NCBI GenBank assembly: GCA_050953285.1
Contig: JBMNMK010000002.1
Location: forward strand, 1,302,001 to 1,366,000
Origin: Olsenella_K sp050953285
Lineage (GTDB): Bacteria; Actinomycetota; Coriobacteriia; Coriobacteriales; Atopobiaceae
Reading direction: 5' to 3'
Length of the DNA: 64,000 nt
Shown one piece after another: positions 35,726-44,308 of the stretch; positions within the stretch are counted from its first letter, which is position 1, and each line of letters opens with the position of its first letter. Position numbers and translations under genes: made by a program. The notes beneath the pieces were generated by a model. The model did no database searches. It had not been told where the DNA came from and saw only the letters and a program-made list of their open reading frames with translations.

Positions 35726-36562
35726 TTACTTCCAGAGAGGCACTTGCGTACCCTTCTTCTCCTTCTCGAAGTATTCAGCCAGTGCGTCACACTGAACCGC
35801 AGTCGCTAGTTTAGCTGGCCATTCCTCTTGGGCATTCTCTTTACGTACCACCATTCCTACTGCATACTCTTCATCATCATTTGACTTGCAGAGGTATTTA
35901 CTTGCGTCAAGTCCAGCGTTAACCATGTGGCCAGCTGCAAGAGCGATTGCGTCAACGTCAGGAAGTGACTGAGGCAGGATTTGCATTTCGGCCTCTGTGA
36001 ACTGGAAGCTATGAGGGTTATCTTCAATATCGTGTATTGATGGAACCTCGAGTCCAGAAGGTAGCTTTATTAAGCCTTGACTCTGAAGCATGTTGAGCCC
36101 ACGCCCCTGATTTGAAGCATCGTTACAAAGTCCGATCGTGGCTCCATCAGGCAGCTCTTCAACCTTGGTCCATTTGTTTGAATACATAGCAAAAAGCGGC
36201 GCAAAGGTTTTAGGACGTACCATTACAAAATCAGTACCATTAGAAGCGTTATAGTTTTTGAGATATGGCTCATGCTGATACCAATTTACATCGATGCTCT
36301 TCTCGCCCAAAGCCACATTTGGTTGAATTGAATCATCAAAGATTTGTGGCTCAAGCTCAAAACCAGCTTCCCTACACGCATCAATTACAGCATTTGCCTG
36401 GTCAACCATGTCAGAACGAACACCGATCTTAATTTTCTTGAGACCACCTGGCGTTGAGGCAGATTCAGATCCAGAACCAGAACATGCCGTCAATGTCATA
36501 AGAGCTGGTGCTGCTACCGCAATCTTTACCAACGAACGTCTACTGATAGAACCATTAGCCAT
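35726..36562 (-). CDS. metQ: MetQ/NlpA-family substrate-binding lipoprotein
   Basis: Solute receptor of a methionine-type ABC importer, 278 residues from ATG 36562 (AAAGGAA upstream). It has a lipobox ending in Cys27 (LMTLTAC) preceded by a twin-arginine-like SRRSLVK, then KKIKIGVRSDMVDQANAV and SIDVNWYQHEPYLKNYNASNG, the NlpA ligand region. The gene and its partners metN and metI are visibly richer in A+T than the flanking methyltransferase genes. The family takes up D/L-methionine, and some members take other small compounds; here the ligand may be a methylated substrate or product of the cluster. Confidence 0.88.
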   Translation of the reverse strand: MANGSISRRSLVKIAVAAPALMTLTACSGSGSESASTPGGLKKIKIGVRSDMVDQANAVIDACREAGFELEPQIFDDSIQPNVALGEKSIDVNWYQHEPYLKNYNASNGTDFVMVRPKTFAPLFAMYSNKWTKVEELPDGATIGLCNDASNQGRGLNMLQSQGLIKLPSGLEVPSIHDIEDNPHSFQFTEAEMQILPQSLPDVDAIALAAGHMVNAGLDASKYLCKSNDDEEYAVGMVVRKENAQEEWPAKLATAVQCDALAEYFEKEKKGTQVPLWK

Positions 36563-36673
36563 GTTGTTCCTTTCTTTATATCCCACAAACTATCCGAGCC
36601 ATTAAATGCGCCAAAGAAGAACCTTGAGGAAAATGTGTGTTAGAGGACAACAAGAGGTCATTTATTGACAGAT

Positions 36674-37342
36674 TTATTTCATCTGCTTATAAACCCAGTC
36701 GCCGAAGTATTGAACTATCGCTACAAGAATGATCAGTATTGCTACGATGCTATACATGATTTCATAATTAAAATTCTGATACCCATACTGAAGTGCCACG
36801 GCGCCAAGACCACCAGCACCTATGGTGCCAGCCATAGCTGTGCAGCTAATGAGGTTAATGATCGCCAAACAAAGCCCAGAGATCATAGAGGGTAGAGACT
36901 CTTTTATGATCACGTGAATTACAATTTGCGTCTTCGATGCGCCAAAGGATTGGGCAGCTTCGATTAAGGCTGGATCCACTTCCTTAAAGGCATTCTGGAA
37001 AACACGTGCTATGAATGGTGTACACGCAACAGTTAAGGGAAGCAATGCTGCGGTTGCTCCTATTGAAGTCCCCATAACAAGTCGTGTAAACGGAATGATG
37101 GTAATGATCAAGATAATAAAGGGAAAGGAGCGGATGATGTTAACTATTGCATCCAGAGTACGATTAATGATGGGGTTTGGACTCAGTCCTCCTGGCTCTG
37201 TGAGGGACAGGATGATGCCAAAAGCTAAACCGAACAGTGTGGAGAAGAATCCGGAAATGGCAACCATTCTGAGCGTTTCAAAGATTGCTGGAAGGATTAA
37301 CATTTGGAAGAGCTGTCCAAATGTGTATTGCGTGAGAGCCAT
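36674..37342 (-). CDS. metI: MetI-type ABC transporter permease
   Basis: Integral membrane permease of 222 residues with about five helices. The cytoplasmic EAA loop (EAAQSFGASKTQIVIHVI) that docks the ATPase is clear. Its ATG overlaps the metN stop codon by one base. A 111-bp gap separates it from the metQ-like gene; I see no terminator there. Confidence 0.9.
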   Translation of the reverse strand: MALTQYTFGQLFQMLILPAIFETLRMVAISGFFSTLFGLAFGIILSLTEPGGLSPNPIINRTLDAIVNIIRSFPFIILIITIIPFTRLVMGTSIGATAALLPLTVACTPFIARVFQNAFKEVDPALIEAAQSFGASKTQIVIHVIIKESLPSMISGLCLAIINLISCTAMAGTIGAGGLGAVALQYGYQNFNYEIMYSIVAILIILVAIVQYFGDWVYKQMK

Positions 37343-38349
37343 TACTCTTCACCCTCTTCCTTGAAGTTGCCAGACATACTTAATTCAAGCTCATTCCACT
37401 TAAGAGCATGAGCTTCGAAATACTGTTCGGTGACTTGTCTCGCGTCTTCCGATGTATTGACGGTAAAGATTCCTATACTGTTGTTGCGGAAGTCCTGTAC
37501 ACCGCCATCGACAATATCCGGCATGAACCCCACTTCACGCGAGAACGCTGAGAAGAACGAATTTCCTTCGATCGAATTGACATTGAACGCAACACGTATA
37601 TTTACGCCCTCTTGTGGAAGCATGCAGTGCTCTTCACCAAGCAAACGGAGGAGGGAAGCTGGACGCCTAAAGAAAATGTCAAGCACGTCACCCATATCTG
37701 CTATTACGCCATGCTCAAGAATACATGCCTTTTGACACGCTTTTCTCACGACTTCCATCTGATGCGTAACGATAACAATAGTGATACCGGTTTCTCTATT
37801 TATCTTCATCAGCAAGTCGAGGATTGCATTGGTAGTCTTGGGGTCCAACGCAGAGGTAGCCTCATCGCAGAGCAGAATTTTTGGATTCATTGTCAATGCA
37901 CGAGCAATTGCAACGCGCTGTTTCTGACCGCCTGAAAGATTTCTTGGCCGTGCATCCTTCTTATCGGAAAGCTCCACAAACTCCAAAAGCTCGGAAACCT
38001 TCTGATCAATTTCTTTTTCTGGATATCCCCAGCATTCCATAGGTAAGGCAACATTTTTAAATACCGTAGCACGCTCCAAGAGTGAAAAATGTTGGAATAC
38101 CATGCCAATTTCTCTGCGGAGCTCACGGACACGTTTGTTGGATAGATCCTTTATCTCCTCACCATTTACTTTCACACTGCCCGATGAATACGAGGTAAGG
38201 CCATTGATACATCTGAGAAGCGTTGACTTACCCGCACCGCTTCTCCCCACAAGAGCGTACATATCACCGTCTTCTATTGAGAGATTAATGTCCTTAAGCG
38301 TCTCAACACCATCATCCCAGTACTTGCTTACATGCTCAACTTCAATCAA
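37342..38349 (-). CDS. metN: MetN-type ABC transporter ATPase with C-terminal NIL domain
   Basis: ATPase of the methionine-type importer, 335 residues. Walker A GRSGAGKS at 35-42, signature LSGGQKQR near 138, Walker B ILLCDEATSALDP. Residues about 255-335 form a NIL-like regulatory domain (IRVAFNVNSIEGNSFFSA), which in E. coli MetN binds methionine and inhibits transport. The start is a TTG behind a very strong GAGGGGGGG. First gene of the metNIQ unit; codon choice is AT-richer than neighbours. Confidence 0.92.
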   Translation of the reverse strand: MIEVEHVSKYWDDGVETLKDINLSIEDGDMYALVGRSGAGKSTLLRCINGLTSYSSGSVKVNGEEIKDLSNKRVRELRREIGMVFQHFSLLERATVFKNVALPMECWGYPEKEIDQKVSELLEFVELSDKKDARPRNLSGGQKQRVAIARALTMNPKILLCDEATSALDPKTTNAILDLLMKINRETGITIVIVTHQMEVVRKACQKACILEHGVIADMGDVLDIFFRRPASLLRLLGEEHCMLPQEGVNIRVAFNVNSIEGNSFFSAFSREVGFMPDIVDGGVQDFRNNSIGIFTVNTSEDARQVTEQYFEAHALKWNELELSMSGNFKEEGEE

Positions 38350-38683
38350 CTACTGCCCCCCCTCTGCCCGAGTCGGCTCTGTTCTGGAAATGGGCAATTC
38401 AACTCAATCTTTCAGGAATGTATGCCACATAACTGGACATGGTTAATGAATTGCTAATTCGGAAATTCTAGGCAGTACTCATTGGTAAACGATCAAAGAA
38501 AATACGTATATATATATATATATATATATATACGTTAATTGTATTTTTTATATATTGATCATCTATGCCATAGTGCACATGTTATTTTAAGCCGATGCAT
38601 ACAATAAGAAGGCAAGCAACGTAAAACCCTATCGCTTTATTAGCAATGGGGCAGCTTAATTCCTGGCTTCTTTCTGCGTTTTT
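38350..38683. other. 334-bp AT-rich gap upstream of metN, with TA microsatellite
   Basis: No gene is seen. The gap holds the metN upstream region and a (TA)n run at 38504-38535. I looked for a SAM (S-box) riboswitch or T-box leader upstream of metN and found no convincing conserved core. A metN promoter must lie here, or transcription continues from the methyltransferase gene at 38684. Confidence 0.6.
38504..38535. repeat. 32-bp perfect TA-rich palindrome
   Basis: ACG, a run of alternating T and A, then CGT: the whole 32 bp equals its own reverse complement, and continues as AT-rich DNA to about 38555. It can form a cruciform or slip in copy number. It lies about 155 bp before the metN start and 150 bp after the methyltransferase stop. 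Confidence 0.9.
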
Positions 38684-39781
38684 CTACAGATCCCCGCGTT
38701 CCGTCCTGGCCTTCTGGAGCATTGACTCAATCTTCTCTGGATCGACGGGATAGCCCACTTCACGTACCGTATCCATCATCATGTCTATGTTGGCAAAGGG
38801 TGTTTCAACAGGCAGGCTGCAGCCGCTCATCACCATGTAGCCCTTGGGGTTGTCATAGCCGTCACGAATGGACTCGAGCGTGGAGATGCGCACATCCAGA
38901 GGAGTTCCCATATACATAACACTACCCGGATCAACATTGCCCATAATCTTGGTTTGATTGCCCACCGCACGCTTGCAATCTGCAATACTTGCCACGTTAT
39001 CTATACTCCAACCTGCAACGCCCAGATCCGCCACGTCTTTCCAGATCTTGTCCGTCTGGCCACAGATATGAATGACAGGATTAAAGCCCTTACTCTTGAT
39101 GAAATCGACAAGTTCCTTGAGGTATGGCAGGGAGAACTCACGGAACGTCTTAGGGCTCACTACCGTGCAGGAACTCATAGGTTCAGAGATGGTAGGTCCT
39201 AAACCCATCTGCATAGCAGCGTCTGCCCACACTTTGCAGGCATCAAGTGACACTCGGCAGAGTTTATGTACCTGTTCTGGATCTTTATGGATGAGCCTCA
39301 AGACGTTGTTTACACCTATTAGGAAGAAGGCGTTGGTAAAAGGCCCTACGATGCCAGACGAGCAACCCATGGTATTGCCAGCAAGTTCCTTAAGAATGCC
39401 CATTGCCTCCAGGTGGACAGGCAGCCTCCCGTCTTTGTGAGGATCGGGCGGACACAAGCTGTCAATTTGAGACACATCTGAGATGGCGGGCTCAAGAAGG
39501 TCTGCCGTATCATCATCTGGCTTTTTGACCTTGGCGCCCATTGCTTCTGAGAGCGTGAAGAGATCCGTGAACACGCGCAAGCTATCGCTGCCAAAGCGCT
39601 GATAAGATGCCATTTGCGCCTCTGCTATAGCCCTGGGATTTGTGTTGAACTCACTAATCTTGCACCCAAAGACGCGCGCAACACCGTTGGCAATGTTGGG
39701 GTTGCAGGGAAGTCGATCCGCCGCTTCTCCATGAGCAATTGCATACGCGCGCTCCGCAGGTGTCATCTGATCTTTACCCAT
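38684..39781 (-). CDS. MtaA/UroD-type methyltransferase
   Basis: A 365-residue UroD-superfamily methyltransferase with a full zinc site: His238 and Cys240 in VIHICGQT, and Cys321 in MSGCSLPVETP. It opens MGKDQMTPAERAYAIAHGEA and resembles the protein at 34459-35544 across its length, so the two are probably an old duplication. It stands upstream of metN in transcription order. Substrate unknown. The fixed pairing with a small GTPase gene upstream (40027-40650) may mean shared regulation. Confidence 0.88.
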   Translation of the reverse strand: MGKDQMTPAERAYAIAHGEAADRLPCNPNIANGVARVFGCKISEFNTNPRAIAEAQMASYQRFGSDSLRVFTDLFTLSEAMGAKVKKPDDDTADLLEPAISDVSQIDSLCPPDPHKDGRLPVHLEAMGILKELAGNTMGCSSGIVGPFTNAFFLIGVNNVLRLIHKDPEQVHKLCRVSLDACKVWADAAMQMGLGPTISEPMSSCTVVSPKTFREFSLPYLKELVDFIKSKGFNPVIHICGQTDKIWKDVADLGVAGWSIDNVASIADCKRAVGNQTKIMGNVDPGSVMYMGTPLDVRISTLESIRDGYDNPKGYMVMSGCSLPVETPFANIDMMMDTVREVGYPVDPEKIESMLQKARTERGDL

Positions 39782-40026
39782 GATGCGATCATCCCCTCAG
39801 CTTGGCCTAGGCACAATGCCATTCAGAGCAGCGTAGGTCGTGCGCAAAAATAACCGCCATTTACTTTGAATATTTGGCTGCGAGCGCATGAAATTATCGC
39901 CTAAAATACAGCTATGAGCATACGAACGGTTATTGGAAATCTCACTGTCGCCCAAGCTTTGGTCTAATCATCAAGATTCCAGCGATAAGAGCCTTGCCCA
40001 TGGGACAATGCTCGTGCTTGTCCATC

Positions 40027-40650
40027 TCACTCAGCATCAAACTGGCTTAGAGTCCAAGCCACTTCAGCAAGCCGCAGAAGCCTTGCAACATCTGATCGTT
40101 TTCCATAGGTCACCACGGGCGCGTTGGAAAATGCATGGATCACGCCACGGATCCTAAACAGCATGAAATCGCTCAGATCATCACACTTAACGAGTGCAAT
40201 AAACGAAGCATCACTCACAAGGTGACTCAGGCCGCTTGAAGTGCTGGGTATCTCTGCCAAGTCATGGCCATCCACCAACGTAATGGCCGCCGATATCTCC
40301 ATGGGGTAGCTCTCTGCTACCGCATGGACTATGCGTACGATGTCTTTTGCGCTAGCAGCACTCCACGCTTCAATAATGATCGTACGCGGAGCTACCGTAG
40401 ACATGATGGTCGTAAGGCTCACTTGAAGGTTCTTCTCGTGGCTCTTCTCGCCCTCAGTATCTTGATTGGGCTTTACCGGCCACAGCGCTACCCTACCGTC
40501 TGAAACGAGATCCCAGTCAATCGTGCGTGTACCTGTCTCACACTCAAAAACTGTGGGCGGCTCATCAAAAACGCTGGCAGCCACAAGAGTATTAATAAGT
40601 GTTGTTTTGCCGGAGCCCCGTTCTCCTGCAAGTACCACTACCTCAGTCAT
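40027..40650 (-). CDS. Small G3E-like GTPase without CxCC motif or CobW C-terminal domain
   Basis: A 207-residue P-loop protein: VVLAGERGSGKTTL with Lys15, a loosely conserved switch (IIIEAWSA where CobW has EPTG) and VKCDDL in the place of the NKxD base-recognition motif. It lacks the CxCC metal motif and the C-terminal half of CobW proteins, so it is about two thirds of the usual size. No frameshift is evident; it looks like a genuine short relative. It lies 245 bp upstream of an MtaA-type gene. Possible roles: loading or reactivation of the corrinoid system. Confidence 0.72.
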   Translation of the reverse strand: MTEVVVLAGERGSGKTTLINTLVAASVFDEPPTVFECETGTRTIDWDLVSDGRVALWPVKPNQDTEGEKSHEKNLQVSLTTIMSTVAPRTIIIEAWSAASAKDIVRIVHAVAESYPMEISAAITLVDGHDLAEIPSTSSGLSHLVSDASFIALVKCDDLSDFMLFRIRGVIHAFSNAPVVTYGKRSDVARLLRLAEVAWTLSQFDAE

Positions 40651-41236
40651 ATGGGCCTTCGCTCAAGCGCAGCGTACTGCTTTCTTTCTTAAAGTCTTTG
40701 TAATAACAATACGCAGGCGTTTTTACTAATCGCCGTGGTGTGGCTCTTTGCGCAACGTGCGGCAAGTGTACAGCATATAAATGGCAAGTAAACGGCACCG
40801 TAGACAGCGGCGGCACGGCTGATTGGCGCCACACACATGCAAGACACGACCAGTTCTTGCACACGTGTCCGAGCAACATTTTGGGCACGTGGTGTGAGTG
40901 TGGAGACTCACGAATTTATCGCCCAGCGGTATCACAAGAGGCTGACAATGTGTACGGCGTCGCGCATTTTCTGTACCTGCGGCGGACGTGAGTTATCAAC
41001 AATTCATCAACATAAGAATTTTTGTTTTCAACACTATCAACAATATGTAGTGGTATTTTTGGCTCCCAACCACCATAAATTGTGGCATACTCAGACGTGC
41101 GCACAAACGCACTACAACATGAACTCAGACATTTGCGCACTTGCGTGAATCTCGCTCATCTTTTGCGCGGGAGGACTAAGCGCACAGAAGCCGCCGCGCG
41201 GAAACACAAGCAGTTCGAGTATGAGGGAGACGCAAC
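40651..41236. other. 586-bp intergenic region between divergent GTPase and nrdD genes
   Basis: No convincing gene; short frames in it have poor codon use and no ribosome sites. It holds the nrdD control region (two NrdR boxes), a TTATCAACA at 40993 close to a DnaA box, further ATCAACA copies at 41006 and 41036, and one GGGCGAKAA word at 40916. Confidence 0.6.
41038..41085 (+). promoter_or_regulatory. Pair of NrdR boxes upstream of nrdD
   Basis: CAACAATATGTAGTGG (41038-41053) and CCACCATAAATTGTGG (41070-41085) each match 12-13 of 16 positions of the known NrdR consensus acaCwAtATaTwGtgt. Their starts are 32 bp apart, three helical turns, the spacing NrdR needs to bind both. They end about 150 bp before nrdD. 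Expected effect is ATP/dATP-dependent repression of the reductase. Confidence 0.78.
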
Positions 41237-43459
41237 ATGAAGATCATCAAGCGCAATGGATCAGAAGTTGCTTTTGACGTCAGCAAGATCTCAAATGCTA
41301 TCGGCAAGGCAAATGCAGAAGCAGCAGAGGCGGAGCGCTTGACGGAGCGTGAAATCAATTTTGCATCCCTCAACGTGCAGGATCAGTGTGAGGACGCCGG
41401 ACACACCGTCACGGTAGAAGAGGTGCAGGACATGGTAGAGGACCAGCTGATGGCCCTTGACCACTTTGACGTTGCGCGCCGCTACATCATCTATCGCTAC
41501 CTTCAGAATCAGAAGCGCCACAAGAACACGACCGATGACCAGATTCTCTCTTTGATTGAATCCAACAATGAGGAAGTCAAGCAGGAGAACTCCAACAAGA
41601 ACCCCACCGTGGTAAGCGTTCAGCGTGACTACATGGCAGGAGAGGTCTCCAAGGATCTGGCCATGCGCCAACTGCTTCCAAAAGACGTGGTAGAAGCCCA
41701 CAAAGAGGGCATCATCCACTTCCATGATGCGGATTATTACGCCCAGCACATGCACAACTGTGACCTGGTAAATCTGGACGATATGCTGCAGAACGGCACA
41801 GTCATCTCCGGCACCATGATTGAGAAGCCGCACAGCTTCTCAACCGCATGCAACATTGCGACGCAGATCATTGCCCAGGTGGCCTCATGCCAGTACGGCG
41901 GCCAGTCCATCTCTCTATACCACCTTGCCAAGTTTGTGGATGTCTCCAGAAAGAAAATCCGCCGTCAGGTCTACGTAGAGCTGCAAGAGCTAGACACGCT
42001 GCCCGCCGAAGACAAGATCAACGCTATTGTTGAGAAGCGCCTACGCGATGAGGTTGCGCGCGGTATCCAGACCATTCAATACCAGGTCGTTACCCTTATG
42101 ACCACCAACGGCCAGGCGCCGTTCATCACGGTCTTCATGTACCTCAACGAGGCACAGAACGACCAGGAGAAGCATGACCTGGCTCTGTGCATTGAAGAGA
42201 TGCTCAAGCAACGCTACCAGGGCGTCAAAAACGAGGCAGGCGTCTGGATCACGCCGGCGTTCCCCAAGCTCATCTATGTGCTGGAAGAGGACAACATCCA
42301 CGAGGGAGATCCCTACTTCTACCTCACGCAGCTTGCGGCAAAGTGCACGGCCAAGCGCATGGTGCCTGACTACATCTCAGAGAAGAAGATGCGTGAGTAC
42401 AAGCTCTCCAAGGGCGAGGTTGAGGGCCAAGGTGATGTGTTTACCTGCATGGGTTGCAGGTCCTTCCTCACGCCGGATCGTTCTGGCAACGGATATGACA
42501 ACGTGGCCAACGCTAAGAACTACGAGCCGGGCAAGCCCAAGTACTATGGCCGCTTCAACCAGGGCGTTGTTACCATCAACCTGCCAGACGTTGCCCTGTC
42601 TGCCGAGCGCAACATTGACAAATTCTGGCCGCTGTTTGACGAGCGCCTGGAGCTCTGCCACCGCGCGCTGCGCTACCGGCATGATCGGCTGTGCGGTACC
42701 GTCTCTGATGCGGCGCCTATTCTTTGGCAATACGGTGCTCTGGCACGCCTTAAGAAGGGCGAGAAGATCGACCAGCTGCTCTACGGTGGTTACAGCACTA
42801 TCTCCCTGGGTTATGCCGGACTCTATGAGTGCGTGAAGGCGCTTACCGGCAAGAGCCACACCGATCCTTCCGCAGAGGACTTTGCACTCTCCATCATGCA
42901 GCACATGAACGATAAGTGCACCGAGTGGAAGGTCGCAGAGAACATTGACTACTCGCTCTACGGCACGCCGCTGGAGTCGACAACCTACAAGTTTGCCAAA
43001 GCCTTGCAGCGTCGCTTTGGCATTATCCCGGGTATTACGGACAAGGGCTATATCACCAACTCCTACCATGTCCACGTATCCGAGAAGATCGATGCCTTCA
43101 CCAAGCTGCGCTTTGAGAGCAAGTTCCAGCGCCTGTCCCCCGGCGGTGCCATCTCATACGTTGAGGTGCCCAACATGCAGGACAACCTGGAGGCTGTGGT
43201 GCGTGTCATGCAGTTCATCTACGAGAACATCATGTACGCAGAGCTCAATACCAAGAGCGATTACTGCCAGGTCTGCGGATATGACGGGGAAATCCAGATT
43301 GTGGAGGACGACGGCAAGCTGGTGTGGGAGTGCCCCAACTGTGGCAATCGTGACCAGAACAAGATGAACGTTGCACGCCGTACCTGCGGCTACATTGGCA
43401 CACAGTTCTGGAACCAGGGTCGCACGCAAGAGATTAAGGATCGCGTGCTGCACCTGTAA
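41237..43459 (+). CDS. nrdD: Anaerobic (class III) ribonucleoside-triphosphate reductase NrdD
   Basis: Makes deoxyribonucleotides under anoxia with a glycyl radical. The 740-residue protein has an N-terminal ATP-cone (about 1-95; MKIIKRNGSEVAFDVSKI), the reductase barrel, a C-terminal zinc site (CQVCG ... CPNCG, about 676-702) and the radical loop RRTCGYIG with Gly718. Full length. The start at 41237 has GAGGGAG upstream. It is on the plus strand, followed by its activase gene, and carries NrdR boxes upstream. Confidence 0.97.
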   Translation: MKIIKRNGSEVAFDVSKISNAIGKANAEAAEAERLTEREINFASLNVQDQCEDAGHTVTVEEVQDMVEDQLMALDHFDVARRYIIYRYLQNQKRHKNTTDDQILSLIESNNEEVKQENSNKNPTVVSVQRDYMAGEVSKDLAMRQLLPKDVVEAHKEGIIHFHDADYYAQHMHNCDLVNLDDMLQNGTVISGTMIEKPHSFSTACNIATQIIAQVASCQYGGQSISLYHLAKFVDVSRKKIRRQVYVELQELDTLPAEDKINAIVEKRLRDEVARGIQTIQYQVVTLMTTNGQAPFITVFMYLNEAQNDQEKHDLALCIEEMLKQRYQGVKNEAGVWITPAFPKLIYVLEEDNIHEGDPYFYLTQLAAKCTAKRMVPDYISEKKMREYKLSKGEVEGQGDVFTCMGCRSFLTPDRSGNGYDNVANAKNYEPGKPKYYGRFNQGVVTINLPDVALSAERNIDKFWPLFDERLELCHRALRYRHDRLCGTVSDAAPILWQYGALARLKKGEKIDQLLYGGYSTISLGYAGLYECVKALTGKSHTDPSAEDFALSIMQHMNDKCTEWKVAENIDYSLYGTPLESTTYKFAKALQRRFGIIPGITDKGYITNSYHVHVSEKIDAFTKLRFESKFQRLSPGGAISYVEVPNMQDNLEAVVRVMQFIYENIMYAELNTKSDYCQVCGYDGEIQIVEDDGKLVWECPNCGNRDQNKMNVARRTCGYIGTQFWNQGRTQEIKDRVLHL

Positions 43460-43499
43460 GCCGAGCGCTCCCCGCAAGCATCAAACCATACGCTAGATA

Positions 43500-43547
43500 A
43501 CGCCTGCTTGAGTTATGAGTCTTTGACTGCATACCTTGAGCAGGCGT
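43500..43547 (+). other. Stem-loop between nrdD and nrdG
   Basis: Arms ACGCCTGC (43500-43507) and GCAGGCGT (43540-43547), extendable with weaker pairs, enclose about 32 bases; GATACAAGTTTTCC follows. It may attenuate transcription into nrdG or protect the nrdD message, lowering activase relative to reductase. Confidence 0.5.
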
Positions 43548-43592
43548 GATACAAGTTTTCCACCGGATCAATTTTCCACCAGAGGTGTTTTC

Positions 43593-44171
43593 ATGAACTA
43601 TGCAGAGATCAAATACTGCGATATTGCCAATGGTCCTGGTGTGAGGACATCTCTTTTTGTCTCTGGTTGCAGGCTGAGGTGCCCCGGGTGCTTTAATTCC
43701 TCTGCCTGGGATTTTGCTGCAGGAAATCCCTTTGATCATGCAACGGAAGACAAGATCTTGGAGTCGTTGCAACCCTTCTATATTGATGGCCTCACCATTT
43801 TGGGCGGAGAGCCTACCGAGCCAGAAAACGCGCAGGTCTTGGCTCCCTTCTTGCAAAAAGTCCGCCAGGAGTTTGGCTCCCAGAAAAACATCTGGCTCTA
43901 TTCTGGCAGGACTTTGGCAGATCTCTTGCCAGGAGCTGACCATGGCACACCGGCTATGCATGAGATCCTGAGCGCCATCGACGTTTTGGTGGACGGTCCT
44001 TGGATTGCAGATCAGTACGATATCAGCCTTCGCTTTAGAGGCTCTGCAAACCAACGTCTTATTGATATCCCCAAGACCCTTGCTGCCCATCAGGCAGGTG
44101 AGCTCATGGGAAACGATGCCATCCTTTGGCGTGATGAGGCTGTCTACACGTCTAAAACCATGGATGTGTAG
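43593..44171 (+). CDS. nrdG: Anaerobic ribonucleotide reductase activating protein NrdG
   Basis: Radical-SAM activase that puts the glycyl radical on NrdD. The 192-residue product has Cys26, Cys30 and Cys33 (GCRLRCPGC) for the [4Fe-4S] cluster and TILGGEPTEPEN for SAM binding. The start at 43593 has AGAGG upstream; a longer frame from 43536 has no family similarity there. Follows nrdD after 133 bp. Confidence 0.95.
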   Translation: MNYAEIKYCDIANGPGVRTSLFVSGCRLRCPGCFNSSAWDFAAGNPFDHATEDKILESLQPFYIDGLTILGGEPTEPENAQVLAPFLQKVRQEFGSQKNIWLYSGRTLADLLPGADHGTPAMHEILSAIDVLVDGPWIADQYDISLRFRGSANQRLIDIPKTLAAHQAGELMGNDAILWRDEAVYTSKTMDV

Positions 44172-44308
44172 TTACACATCAAGAAAAATGAGCGTCTCGC
44201 CAGGCGCCATGTCATCACGGCTGAGGGACTATCTGCGAAGAACGAGATCAACAGCGTCGGTTGCGGTAGCAATTGCAAACGTTGCAATTTCAGCACTGCG
44301 CCCCGCTG

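Noticed and set aside
38350..38460. SAM (S-box) riboswitch or T-box upstream of metN
   Set aside because: No conserved cores found; the sequence is plain AT-rich with no matching stems.
40740..40991. Small open frames in the gap before nrdD
   Set aside because: No ribosome site, no conserved pattern, and competing frames on both strands of equal length.
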